Source: Lepas anatifera (taxonomy: Eukaryota; Arthropoda; Thecostraca; Lepadidae). Taken from it: a stretch of DNA of 64,000 nucleotides. Positions 24,096-35,899 of this stretch are shown here, piece by piece; position 1 is the stretch's first letter; every line of letters starts with the position of its first letter. Below the pieces are notes generated by a model. That model was not told the origin of the DNA. It saw only the letters and a program-made list of their open reading frames with translations, and searched no databases. Position numbers and translations under genes: made by a program. Location: positions 558,001 to 622,000 of the forward strand of contig JAOTON010000200.1 of NCBI GenBank assembly GCA_034440635.1, given 5' to 3'.

Positions 24096-24131
24096 CCAGC
24101 TCTTTGGGATAGCTCTCTCCCAAAGAGCTGG
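24096..24131. repeat. 14-bp-arm hairpin
   Basis: CCAGCTCTTTGGGA (24096-24109), an 8-nt spacer, then TCCCAAAGAGCTGG (24118-24131). Outward pairing continues imperfectly (GAATTTTA/CAAAAGTC). Confidence 0.7.
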
Positions 24132-24582
24132 CAAAAGTCAGAGACATAAGTCAACCCCTTCCAAGCCGTGCACTTCGTAGATTGCAAGGTATGGATAATT
24201 TGGAGAGGGGATATGTGGAGTTGGATGGAGTTTTCTTCTTCGAGCCATTTCCACCTTCATCTACATCATGTAGGCGTTTGTAGCCCTCCTACTTCTATGT
24301 GATCTGAGCCAAACCGGATAAAACACAAAGGTCGGTAGGAGCATATGAGGTAAGATGCGCCGCGGGGCAAGTTGAACCACCTCCCTTATCTCAAGTTATA
24401 TGGCAAAGTTACACGACAGTTGAGAACACTGCTGCCTTTCGGTTGACGTGCCGACGTGAAAAGACGCGGGTGGGTAAGATAGAGACAATATTTCTATTTT
24501 GACGTGTTAAATCAAACTTTTTAGTACATGTTTGAGACGTACAGTCTCTGAACATACACACTTTAACGACCATGCTCTTACT

Positions 24583-25618
24583 TTAACCCTCGCCCCCACC
24601 GGGGGGGCCATCGATGGCCCCCTAAGGTTTTTCCGGGATAGCAGAAAAACGCCGAGGTGCAGCACCGCGGTTGAGGGCTCTACCTCTCACTGCATCATTT
24701 TCCCATCATCCCTGAAATTTTTTACCCCGGGTCACCCAAGGTCAGGTCACCAGACGAGGTCAACCAAGGTCACCTCACTTCACCTTTAGAGCTCTGTAAG
24801 AGCTACATTTCGAAGTCGATCAATTTCAAACTTCGTACACTTCATGACCCCTCCAGGGTCTACAAGGTGTATATCCGGGATTTTTCGATTTCGTGCCCTG
24901 AGGTCAGGTCACGAGGCGACCTCTCCCATTGGAAAAGCATGGGGAAAAGCTATTTCATGATATAAAAGCCACAAAAATGATTGCAAATACTCAGACTGCT
25001 CAGAACAACGTTTTTGGACACCCTTTCACGGATACCAGGGGTCATATTTGCCCTTTGACTTTTCCAAGGTCATGCAAGGTCACCAGAGGTCAAAAACAGT
25101 ATTTTGACAATAACTTTTGACCTAATTGCACTAGAGCGGTGAAACAAACACCATCGTGTTTTTCTTGTCACTGGCTTGTATTTGATATACGGCAAGGTCA
25201 CTTTTTGACCTTTCGTGACCTCAGGTCATATTAGGTCACGAGGTGACCTCTGGTGGTCAAACCACTGGCGGGAGGTCTTTACGTTCCACATAGCGGAAAA
25301 AGTACTGGCAATTTGCTATCAAATGTACTTTACCAGGCCTCAATAGCTCTAATGACATAAGAGTTATGCCCAGTTGGCTTAATCATTGCATATTTGAGTG
25401 AAAATAGCCGATCTTGACCTAATTTGGCCTCTGGAGGTCAAACCATTGACCTGAGCACTAAAACATGCGAAGTAATTTCTTACTGAATTCACGCGAGCTT
25501 TCTATTGCACTTTGCAGATTTGCGCTAACGCCCATATTTTCGGAGTTAGAGGGGGGGCCATCGATGGCCCCCCGGTGGGGCGAAGGTGGCGCCGGACCCC
25601 CGGTGGGGCGCGGGTTAA
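24583..25618 (+). mobile_element. TTAA-bounded AGGTCA-rich element, copy B
   Basis: A 1036-bp full-length copy. TTAA at 24583-24586 and 25615-25618; ends TTAACCCTCGCCCC and, inverted, TTAACCCGCGCCCCACCGGG; subterminal palindromes GGGGCCATCGATGGCCCC at both ends. The interior is packed with AGGTCA/TGACCT, including closely spaced direct and inverted pairs near 24735-24770, 24900-24915 and 25195-25255. Contains the shared 63-codon frame (24929-25120). No transposase. Confidence 0.9.
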
Positions 25619-26952
25619 TCTATCAGAGCCGTACTACTTTGGTGACTTACCGGGTTGATATCGTTAGCACATGATGTTTGGATGGGCACCGTGAAACTGA
25701 CGTTTGGCGTGACGAACAGCCTTCCAAAATTGCAGAGCATGGGACAAGATGAGCCATTAAGATGAGCCATGACTGGTCCTCGTCTTCCTCTCTCCCCTCT
25801 TCATTTATTCGGTAACGTAAAACTAACCTTCCAAAAGGGTGCCATTGGCGGATCCAGAGCTTTCTTTTGAGAGGCTGCTTAGATAAGAAAGGGGGGGCTT
25901 GGAGTATGACATGACATTTTCTGATAAAAAACTGCTAACCGGGGAATGAAATGTAAATTTTCTGTTAAGTTATTCTTCAGTCTCTTTCAGTTTCGTTTTG
26001 CTTTTTAGATTTTAGCTTGTCTTCGTGCCAGTATGCAACGTCAATTCTGACTTGATATTTATAATAGGTTCACTGAATGTGATATAAAAGGCGATGAGAA
26101 GTATGAAGTAACCATAGATTGGTGCATAGCACTCACTTTCCCCGAGTCATATGCAATCCGTAGCGGATCCTGAGCTTGATTTGGATGAGGGAGGTAGGGA
26201 GTTCAAGCTGCCCCCGTCATTACCTCGAGCAGGCTCCAACTAAGCAGTTGCTATAGATAGTCTGGTAATTTCGGGGTGCTGTACCAAAGAATACATAATA
26301 GCTAAGAATGCCTCTGCATTTACAAAAAAATTCCCTGGTAAGAGAAAGTTTGGGTATCATCCCAAACTAGCTCAAACGGAGAGACACAATCGGCATTCAA
26401 TAGGTATTGAAAAATAATCTTGAAGCTTTTTCTCCCATTCTTTACTTCAGGCTGAGACCATGCCATTTACAAAAAAATATGAAAAACAGGAGCATGGTTT
26501 CCTCCAGTGCTGGATTCAGGCCAATAGCGGGGGACCAACGGGCCCAAATCGTAAAAAATATGTTTTTAAGCAAATCGAAAAAATCAGCCATAACGGGAGG
26601 TTCGGGAGCAAATGCCCTTCTGTTCCTCTCCCTGGATCCGCCAGTGGCTGCATCTTCGGGACTGATCAGAGCCGTCGCCGGGGTTGCCGGGAAAATTCTG
26701 AGAATTATGGCTGCGCATGAAACACTTACGACGATGCACTTCACCAAAAATATATGCAGATTCACGCAGGTAACAGGGGGAGGTGCAAATTAATTAAGTC
26801 GAGTTTAAATTTTGTTTGGGGGACCTCTCCCTAATTCACGAGTAGGGGGAAGCGTCCCCCATTCCGCCCGCTTTCGACGCCCATGAGACTGATGCAAATA
26901 TGTTAATACGTAAGAGCTAATTATCGACGATTCATCTGATTGCGAGCGATTT
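25619..26952. other. DNA between element copies B and C; possible hAT MITE remnants
   Basis: No gene. Includes ends resembling CAGTGGCGGATCCAGG-type MITEs: 25846, 26163, and a pair at 26505 (CAGTGCTGGATTCAGG) and 26646 (CCTGGATCCGCCAGTG). The sequence at 26810-26885, ending CGCTTTCGACGCCCATG, is a partial copy of the family at 28043-28234. Confidence 0.5.
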
Positions 26953-27976
26953 TTAACCCTCGCCCCACCGGGGGCCATCGATGGCCCCCCTAAGGTTTTT
27001 CCGGGATAGCAGAAAAATGACGAGGCGCAGCACCGCGGTTGAGGGCTCTACCTCTCACTGCATCATTTTCCCATCATCCCTGAAATTTTTTACCCCGGGT
27101 CACCCAAGGTCAGGTCACCAGACGAGGTCAACCAAGGTCACCTCGCTTCACTTTAGAGCTCTGTAGGAGCTACATTTCAAAGTCGATCGATTTGAAACTT
27201 CCTACACTTCATGACCCCTCCAGGGTCTACAAGGTGTATATCCGGGATTTTTCGATTTCGTGCCCTGAGGTCGGGTCACGAGGCGACCTCTCCCATTGGA
27301 AAAGCATGGGGAAAAGCTATTTCATGATATAAAAGCCACAAAAATGATTACAAATACTCAGACTGCTCAGAACAACGTTTTTGGACACCCTTTCACGGAT
27401 CCCAGGGGTCATATTTGCCCTTTGACTTTTCCAAGGTCATCCAAGGTCACCGGAGGTCAAAAACAGTATTTTGACAATAACTTTTGACCTAATTGAGCTA
27501 GAGCGATGAAACAAACACCATCGTGTTTGTCTTGTCACTGGCTTTCATTTGATATACGGCAAGGTCACTTTTGACCTTTCGTGACCTCCGGTCATATTAG
27601 GTCACGAGGTGACCTCTGGCGGTCAAACCACTGGCGGGAGGTCTTTACGTTCCACATAGCGGAAAAAGTACAGGCAATTTGCTATCAAATGTACTTTACC
27701 AGGCATCAATAGCTCTAATGACATAAGAGTTATGCCCAGTTTGCTTAATCATTGCATATTTGAGTGAAAATAGCCGATCTTGACCTAATTTGCCCTCTGG
27801 AGGTCAAACCATTGACCTGAGCACTAAAACATGCGAAGTAATTTCTTACTGAATTCACGCGAGCTTTCTATTCCACTTTGCAGATTTGCGCTAACGCCAA
27901 TATTTTCGAGTTAGAGGGGGCCATCGATGCCCCCGGTGGGCGAAGGTGGCCGGACCCCCGGTGGGGCGCGGGTTAA
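26953..27976 (+). mobile_element. TTAA-bounded AGGTCA-rich element, copy C
   Basis: A 1024-bp copy in the same orientation as copy B, 1.3 kb away. TTAA at 26953-26956 and 27973-27976. By eye it contains about 16 exact AGGTCA/TGACCT hexamers. The 63-codon frame is at 27296-27487. The terminal G/C runs are slightly shortened relative to copy B. Confidence 0.9.
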
Positions 27977-28042
27977 GTACTCACGCTAGCCTGGCCTGTA
28001 TATTATAAAAAAATGTCTCTATTCATTTGGGTCATTCCCAGC

Positions 28043-28234
28043 CATGGGCGCCGAAAGCGGGGGGGACTGGGGGACGCGTCCCCCTGTTGCTCAACTAGGG
28101 AAGGACGTCCCCCAAAATTTTTGGGTCAATCGTCATTAATGCTGGCAGGTACCGAATATGCTCAAAATTCGCCTCCCCCGGCCGCACCAGCCCGGGTCCG
28201 TCCCTCCTGCGAAAATTCCGTGGCGGCACCCCTG
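28043..28234 (-). mobile_element. hAT-type MITE with perfect target duplication
   Basis: A 192-bp element with ends CATGGGCGCCGAAAGCGG and, inverted, CAGGGGTGCCGCCACGG. Flanked by TTCCCAGC at 28035-28042 and 28235-28242 (8 of 8 identical). Same family as 11469-11739 and a partial copy ending at 26885. Confidence 0.8.
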
Positions 28235-28242
28235 TTCCCAGC

Positions 28243-31200
28243 AATCACACTCCTCATTTGCAGAGAGCCTTAGGTATATACATGAAAATTCTACCGTTTT
28301 CAAAAATTTGCCTCCGGCGCTGGGAGATTGGATTGACTCCAGCTATGTTTGTCTGGATCTATGTTTGTCTGGGTTTAGTCCCGACAAAAAAACGATATTG
28401 GAGCGCTACAGATCTTATGTTAGATTGCTAATCTATCTGAATGACACCAGTTGCGGGTCCAAGAAGTATCGAGATTCTTCCGATTGTGTCTCATAACCGA
28501 TTCTGAAATCGGCACCTAGTATGTTTCGTTGGGGGGTATTGCCCCCATGTCCCTAAAGTGAGGGGTCAGCTGGCCCTACTAGCCTCCCCCTCTCTTTTTA
28601 AATTTGATATGACAAATATTTGGACAGTTGCAGTTAACACGTTAAACTAATTTAAGCTAAAGACACATATGCCGGCATGCAGCGTTTGGCCGGGCTCACA
28701 ACCATCGCGATGCAGCCTCCAACGTCAGCGCTGAGTAAAAACGTTATGAAAACGCCCATGCCCAGGAATCTTTCTACGTCCTTGCCCAGGAATATTCCGC
28801 ATAACTTTGGTGCTCTTCAAGGGTGCAAATACCAGTGCTTATAGCGCCACCTTCATGATTTTTCAGTGAGAATGGTCATTAGGTATAGATGTCGCTACTC
28901 ACAGCTGGCATAAAGTTATTCCCTCAGTCACAAGTTGCTGCCATATCCTTAGCTTCATGTCCTGGCGCAGCAAAGACTTTGGCTGCGCGCTGTCGTTGTC
29001 TGGTGTCGTGCCGCGTGGTTTTGTTATTTACAAGTTGTTATTTACAGACGGAGGAGCAGCAATCTTGGGATCGATATCGTTTGAACGGGTCTGCTTTTAT
29101 GGTAAGTAGGTACTACAACCTACGTACTACTACAGTTTTGTTATTGTTATTATTAGATATTCATGGTCCGTCAAATACCAAGGTCCTAAAGTAAATTCAT
29201 TCGCAGGGAAATAATCAACGCAAGACACAATTACTTTTAACATCTTTTTTGCTTTCTGTGTCTTTTGTGTTATTTCTGCTCACCAGCATTGCTATTATTT
29301 GTCCTCATCTCATAATATACTAATCTCGTAACATACTCACCTGCCTCACTTGTACTGTACTGTATGACTATTGCTTGCCTTTCTCATGTTTCTTATCTTC
29401 TGTTCTTTTCCTTTGCTACCTTCACCTGTCTATATGGAAATGAAATACAAAATTGATTGATTGATGATAAAATTGTCTTATTGGGAATTGGGATATAATG
29501 TATCTCAATCCAATCTAGGTTCTGACCGGAACCTTAAAGGTGTGTTGATACATGGGGAAGGTTGAGATCAAATTCGGAGGCCTTGGCATTTGTTAAATAG
29601 CTTGTGAATATAGGAAAGTTGAAAAATGATTTTTCGAATTTCAGCTGCTTCAGAATTGATAGGTATAGTCATTGGTCTTAATTGATCCAAAATGGAGTGC
29701 AGATCAGAGTTGTGTTATTCTGCCGGCAGAATGCACACTAGTATGCTGTATGCATGCACCATACGGTGTCTTGTAGTCCATGATACTGTATTGTGCATGC
29801 GTGCAGCATACTAGTATGCATTCTGCCAGGCAGAATAACACAGCTCAGGATACATTGTGAAGTTGTCAATTTCGTGATGTAATAGCTTCCCAATGCTTTG
29901 GTACAATTTGAGCTGGGAAATAGCACTTGATGGACTCCATTGGTAGTCTGATGGAGATCACATCTTGGCTATGGGTACTAGGTAGGTCATTGTGATATTC
30001 TGTCAGCACACTTCAGAACATTCTTCAGTCTTCTTTTTCTATCCATGGGAATTGTGACTAAAATGAAGCAGCATGTGTCCAGTCTGTGAATACTGTAGGA
30101 AGGTCACTAAAAAGAATAATCTTTGTTTCTTTTCTCTTATTTTTTTTTTTTTTGTTCTTCTGTGTCTGTCTTGGAGTGTCTGTGCTGCCCCAAGTGTCAG
30201 TTTCTACCCAATTTCTTGTCAAAACCTGACATATTCTGCAGACTAGACACTTGTCAGTGTTATCATAATGGGTATATGAAATGCATTTCCAGGTCAGTGT
30301 GCAAAATCTGGTTGATATACAGCCAGAAAGATAATTTGAGTAGCAACGTTGTGTTCTAAATGGGTTAGAAATTATGTAGATAGCTCAAAAGGCTTCAAGT
30401 AGGGTATCATCTAGCCCTTGGCTGGCTGGATGCCAGAGATTTGCTATATGGGGCAGTATTCCAAGGTCAGTGGGGGAAATTGTGGTCAGAGCTCTGAATA
30501 TTCTCCCAATAATGGGAACAATGACCCATAATTGGAAGCAACCAAAGCAAAGCAACTCTTTCAAAAATTGAAACACCTCTTATAAAATGTATGGCAGAGC
30601 TTCCATCCTAGAATGCTCTGGTAATCTGATTGAGTCACACTGAAATTTTGAGTGTGAACTACTTCTTGAATTAGGGAATCCAGCTTTGAATTTTACCTTA
30701 AATATTCGATGAAAAATTTCCAAAGTGGCCAACAATTGGATTAGATAGATCTTTGTGGGCTTGAATTGGAGTCTAGGATTTTTTCAGGAAACCAAAACAA
30801 AAAGAAGGAAGAAGCATTTTCACCGTGAATGATATTGTGAGCCTTTTTTACAAAACGAACACTGTCAAGTTCGTGGCCTGTAAGGCCAAAATATTATGAA
30901 AACTTATTCGCTTTATGGTTGCCTACCAGTTGAAATAATGCTTGAAAGAGGTACTTGTGCATTTTGGGTGTTGTGTTATTTGTGTTACATTGCTAGGCAT
31001 AAGATGACTCAGTTATTACGGTATTTTTGCTTCATGCAGTGCGGTTCGTTCCATTGATCTGAGGTAGGTCCGTTCACCACTTGATGGTGCGATTTGTTCT
31101 AACGATGGCCGCAGTCCCTCTCCCTCATATAAAAAAAGCCATCCATGCAGTGGGGCGCCAGGTTCTAAGGAACACAAGCTTATTGACTTTGTATTGTATG

Positions 31201-31327
31201 ATATAATACACTCCATGTCCATTCTTGAACAGTAGGGGGAAGATTTCTTTCTTTTTTGTTGTCACATACTCTTTGTCACCGCTTGAACTACGCCGTGGAT
31301 TGTCTAACACATGCTGCTCTGCTTTCA
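28243..31327. other. Upstream region of AFG2A; no supported exon
   Basis: AT-leaning unique DNA. A 54-nt segment at about 29050-29103 has an acceptor-like TTATTTACAG before it and a strong donor-like ATG|GTAAGT after it; it could be a 5' untranslated exon of the plus-strand AFG2A gene but cannot be confirmed. Around 29440-29465 AAATACAAAATTGATTGATTGA resembles the 3' tail of a LINE. An inverted-repeat element lies at 29707-29845. Confidence 0.4.
29707..29845. repeat. ~139-bp foldback element
   Basis: The two halves are imperfect reverse complements over about 60 bp. Left: GTGTTATTCTGCCGGCAGAA, then CACTAGTATGCTG; the right half mirrors it and ends GGCAGAATAACACAGCTC. The short palindromes ACTAGT and GCATGC lie within the arms. 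A foldback MITE is most likely. Confidence 0.8.
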
Positions 31328-31328
31328 G
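31314..31328 (+). other. Probable 3' splice site in the AFG2A 5' UTR
   Basis: CTGCTCTGCTTTCAG directly precedes CCCGGTC and the ATG at 31336. A pyrimidine-rich tract ending in CAG eight bases before the first ATG suggests a 5' UTR intron. The in-frame sequence upstream of the ATG has no earlier ATG, which supports 31336 as the start. Confidence 0.5.
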
Positions 31329-31335
31329 CCCGGTC

Positions 31336-33861
31336 ATGTCGAGCAAGAAGAAGTCGCAGCAGAACCGGTCCCGAGCCTCCCTCACCCCGCAAAAGGGCGG
31401 CAGGTCCAGGACTGGCTCTCCCCAGTGGGTCTGCTGTGACTCCTGTGATGCCCTGTCGCCCCCCGCGGCCGCCGCCGGTGCCTGCTGCAGCACTGCCTCC
31501 GGCTACGTCCGCGGCGGCGTGCTGTACGGCTCGGCCTGGCACCAGGATGGACCGTCCGAGCGGCCGGCGCCTGCCGGCTGGTGTCGCGCCCTCTGCTACC
31601 TCAGACCGTCCGCCGCCGCGGCGCTGCGTGTCCGCGTGGGAGACAGGCTGCTAGTGAGCAGCGGCGACCGCAGCGCCGTCTGTCGGCTGTGGCCGTGCAG
31701 CGGCGCCGGAGAGGTGGCGCCGGCGTCGGTGGGTGTGTCGCCGGCGACGGCAGCCAGACTGGAGCCGATGGACGCCCCGGCGGTGGTTGTGCCCCTGTCT
31801 GGTGTCGTCGCTCCAGCGGGGAGCGTGCTGCTGGCGCCCACCGCCGCCCTGCCGTTCTCGGCGCGGTCCGCGCCGTTCGTGGCGCAGGTGGCGCGGGAGC
31901 TGCGCGGGCTCGTGCTGGCGATCGGCCACCTCTACTGCACCTCCTTCATGGGCACGCCGGTGGTGCTGACGGTGACTGACGTGCGACGGGCTGACGAGGG
32001 AGACGATCTGGCGTGCCGGATGTCGCAGCTGTCTGTGGCAGGGGCGGCGGCATCGCCACAGTCAGCGGCGGCTGGAGATGCAAGTCAGGACGAGCAAAGT
32101 TCAGCATCGCCAGCGTTGTCTAGTCCTGCTGGTTTTCATAGTGCACTGGCCAGTACGCCAAAACCCCGGGGTAGGAGATCCAGCCCCACCCTGCCGAAGA
32201 ACTCTGCTAGACTTCCTCAGGGCTTAGTGGAAATAGTAGCTGATACTGAAATTAAGGTACAGGCTAGCCAAGAAGAGAATGCCAAACCGGCGTCAGCTGT
32301 TCCACGTTTGGGAGGCCTGGACGAAACGCTGGCTTACCTTCGTTCAATGATCGACCAGGTGTTTTCCACCTGGCGGCCAGATGCCGAGCCTGAAGTTCTA
32401 GAGCTCCCGCGAGGAGTGCTTCTGTTCGGCCCCTCCGGCACCGGGAAAACCTCGCTGGCGACTGTGTTAGCGGCGCAATATGGTGACCGTTTTCACCTGA
32501 TCAGAGGCGCGCAACTGCAGAGCAAATACCACGGCGGCACTGAGGAAAAGCTGAGAGAGCTGTTTGATGCGGCTCTGCGGCGCCGACCAGCGGTAGTGTT
32601 TATCGACAACGTGGAGAGTGTGGCCGGCAGGGTGGACGGAGACCGGGGCGGCTCCGACCGCCAGCACCGCCTGCTGGCCTGCCTGCTCTCCCTGCTGGAC
32701 GCCGCCGCCGGCGTGGCGCTGGTGGCCGCCACCGCCAAACCGGCCGCTCTGGACCCGGCGGTCCGCCGCGCCGGGCGGCTGGACAGGGAACTGGAGCTGC
32801 CAGTACCGGGGCCGGCGGCCCGGGCCGAAATCCTCTCACTGATGCTGCCGACCTACCCGCCGGAGCAGCTGTCGGCAGTGGCGACGGCGGCGCACGGCTA
32901 TGTGGGCGCCGATCTTCAGGCCGTGGTGAGCGAGGCGCGCCTCCTGGCGGCGACGGAGGACAACAGGGAAGCGACTCCAACGCTGGATCACCTGCAGGCG
33001 TCGCTGCAGCGGGTGAAGCCCTCCGCCATGCGGGAGGTTCTGGTGGAGGTAGCGGATGTTCGCTGGAGTGACATTGGAGGTCAGCACGCGCTAAAACTCC
33101 GTCTGAAGCAGGCAGTGGAGTGGCCGATCCGATACCCGGACGCCTTCAAGCGCATGGGCGTATCCCCACCCAAGGGCGTGCTCATGTACGGCCCGCCGGG
33201 CTGCAGCAAAACCATGATCGCCAAGGCGCTGGCCACGGAGAGCGGTCTGAACTTCATCTCCATCAAAGGGCCGGAGCTGTTCAGCAAGTGGGTCGGCGAG
33301 TCGGAGCGGGCCGTGCGCGAGGTGTTCCGTCGCGCTCGCCAGTCGGCGCCGGCCGTCGTCTTCTTCGACGAGCTGGACGCGCTGGCGGTGCGGCGCGGTG
33401 ACGGCGGCGCCAGCAGCGTGGCCGAGCGCGTGCTGGCGCAGCTGCTGACGGAGATAGACGGCGTCAGCGCGCTGCGAGACGTGACTGTGGTGGCTGCCAC
33501 TAACCGGCCCGACCTGATCGACCCGGCGCTGCTGCGGCCCGGTCGTCTGGACCATGTGGTGCACGTGCCGCTGCCTGACGCCGAGACCCGGACCGAGATC
33601 GTCCGGCTGAGGCTGCGGAATATGCCGGTGGACGGCGCCGTTACCCCAGAGTGGCTGGCAGAGAGGACAAAGGGGTACTCAGGCGCAGAGGTGACGGCCG
33701 TGTGCCACGAGGCGGCGCTGCTGGCGCTGGAGGGTGATGTCGAGGCTGAGGTTGTCTCGAAGCAGGACTTTGAACGGGCGTTGGACACTGTGCAGCCTCG
33801 GGTCACTGAATACGACCAGGTGTACCGGCAGTTTGCGCAGGAGCACCGCAAAAACCGGTGA
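31336..33861 (+). CDS. AFG2A: AFG2A/SPATA5-type tandem AAA+ ATPase, single coding exon
   Basis: An 841-residue protein. The family (yeast Afg2/Drg1) forms ATPase hexamers that strip shuttling factors such as Rlp24 from pre-60S ribosomes in the cytoplasm. Order: basic N-tail; N-domain (about 25-235); Ser/Ala/Pro-rich linker (about 236-315); D1 with Walker A GPSGTGKT at 365-372; D2 with Walker A GPPGCSKT at 619-626, Walker B FFDE at 676-679, sensor-1 Asn723 and arginine-finger motif RPGR at 734-737. The Cys-Ser in the D2 P-loop is the Afg2/SPATA5 hallmark and separates it from p97, NVL and AFG2B. D1 is degenerate: Walker B reads FIDN (Asn425 in place of Glu) and the sensor-1 position is Ala467, while the Arg-finger motif (RRAGR, 477-481) is kept. 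First ATG chosen; stop TGA at 33859. No introns, and strongly GC-ending codons except in the linker region. Confidence 0.94.
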   Translation: MSSKKKSQQNRSRASLTPQKGGRSRTGSPQWVCCDSCDALSPPAAAAGACCSTASGYVRGGVLYGSAWHQDGPSERPAPAGWCRALCYLRPSAAAALRVRVGDRLLVSSGDRSAVCRLWPCSGAGEVAPASVGVSPATAARLEPMDAPAVVVPLSGVVAPAGSVLLAPTAALPFSARSAPFVAQVARELRGLVLAIGHLYCTSFMGTPVVLTVTDVRRADEGDDLACRMSQLSVAGAAASPQSAAAGDASQDEQSSASPALSSPAGFHSALASTPKPRGRRSSPTLPKNSARLPQGLVEIVADTEIKVQASQEENAKPASAVPRLGGLDETLAYLRSMIDQVFSTWRPDAEPEVLELPRGVLLFGPSGTGKTSLATVLAAQYGDRFHLIRGAQLQSKYHGGTEEKLRELFDAALRRRPAVVFIDNVESVAGRVDGDRGGSDRQHRLLACLLSLLDAAAGVALVAATAKPAALDPAVRRAGRLDRELELPVPGPAARAEILSLMLPTYPPEQLSAVATAAHGYVGADLQAVVSEARLLAATEDNREATPTLDHLQASLQRVKPSAMREVLVEVADVRWSDIGGQHALKLRLKQAVEWPIRYPDAFKRMGVSPPKGVLMYGPPGCSKTMIAKALATESGLNFISIKGPELFSKWVGESERAVREVFRRARQSAPAVVFFDELDALAVRRGDGGASSVAERVLAQLLTEIDGVSALRDVTVVAATNRPDLIDPALLRPGRLDHVVHVPLPDAETRTEIVRLRLRNMPVDGAVTPEWLAERTKGYSGAEVTAVCHEAALLALEGDVEAEVVSKQDFERALDTVQPRVTEYDQVYRQFAQEHRKNR

Positions 33862-34884
<1,023 letters not shown>

Positions 34885-35899
34885 CAAGCAAACCCCAAAG
34901 ATCACCCTGAGACCCTGCTTCCCTTACGGCTCCGCGTAGCAGCTCCTTGTCCCGGATGGTTCCGTGCGGCGACTCTGCGAACCTGATGCGGAGTCATCAC
35001 GCAGAATAATGGGCGATAAGACTGCAGCCGCGAAAAGGGTCGTGAAGAAACGAAAGGAGTTGACCAAGCACGGATTCCGTGAAGAAGTAGGAAGAGACTG
35101 AGCGCTGATCAGCCTCGTGCATGGGAGGCCAGGGAACGGGCAGTGACGGCAACACCGCGACGGGGACCTTTCATGGCGGCCGCGGACACGTCCAGGATGC
35201 TCGAACGGTCTTGCGGTTCCCGCTGTTCCTCGGGAACCTTTTGACCAGCTGGTGCCCATTTAATTGCTCGGCGTTCGTGTGACGAGATGGAGCTGAAATG
35301 CCTCTGTGGTAATCGCCAGCCCCGCGCGGCCGGATGGAACGTTACTGTAAGCTCGGCCCGTGTGCCAGAGTTCCGTTGTAGCTAGCTCTGTCACTATGGC
35401 AATAGCTGGACCTCAACGGGGTCAACGGGGACCCCCGGTTGGTAGCCGGGACCTCTTGTAGCCAAACGCGGAGATGCATTTGCAACTGTGGCCTCTCCGT
35501 GGTCAACTGGGCCCTGGCTTTGGCCAACAGGGTCCCTCCTCGCATGGCCAACTGGGGAGTGCTAGGACAATTGTGGGGTCCTATATGGCCGCTGGAGTCC
35601 TTTGCAGTCAGCTGAGATTGTCGGCATACCAGGAGCTCTTCTTACTGAGCAACCCAGCTCCTCTTCCCGAGTGAGCGAGCCCTTCCTTCTTCCTGGGCGG
35701 GCAAGGTCTTCTTGAACGAGCATCATAAGGTGTCTAATCGAACCACCCCATCCCTCGTACTAGAGAAAAAATCAAGAGGGTGCGAAACTGACCCACCGTA
35801 TATTTCCCAGTTTGTCTATATTGGTTGATAATATATATTTCTCAAAAGTTCCGAATTTGTACGTCAAAACAGAAGGTCATGAAGGGTCCCATAGTCAGC
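34885..35899. other. No recognised gene; degenerate GC-rich repeats at 35390-35590
   Basis: 35390-35590 holds loosely repeated ~25-30-bp units around GGCCAACTGGGG/GGTCAACGGGG. The remainder is unremarkable. Confidence 0.5.

Larger units (their letters stand above)
21935..24582. other. No recognised gene; several short hairpins
   Basis: Mostly unique DNA. Contains a hAT-like right end (GGTTACGCCACTG ending near 22663), a 17-bp-arm hairpin at 23259-23295 and a 14-bp-arm hairpin at 24096-24131. A GC-rich patch at 23750-23900 is open in several frames but matches no family I recognise. Confidence 0.45.

Noticed and set aside
29050..29107. Candidate AFG2A first exon flanked by TTATTTACAG and ATG|GTAAGT
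   Set aside because: Splice-site strings alone are not enough; it would be non-coding or out of frame with the AFG2A start, so it is only noted.
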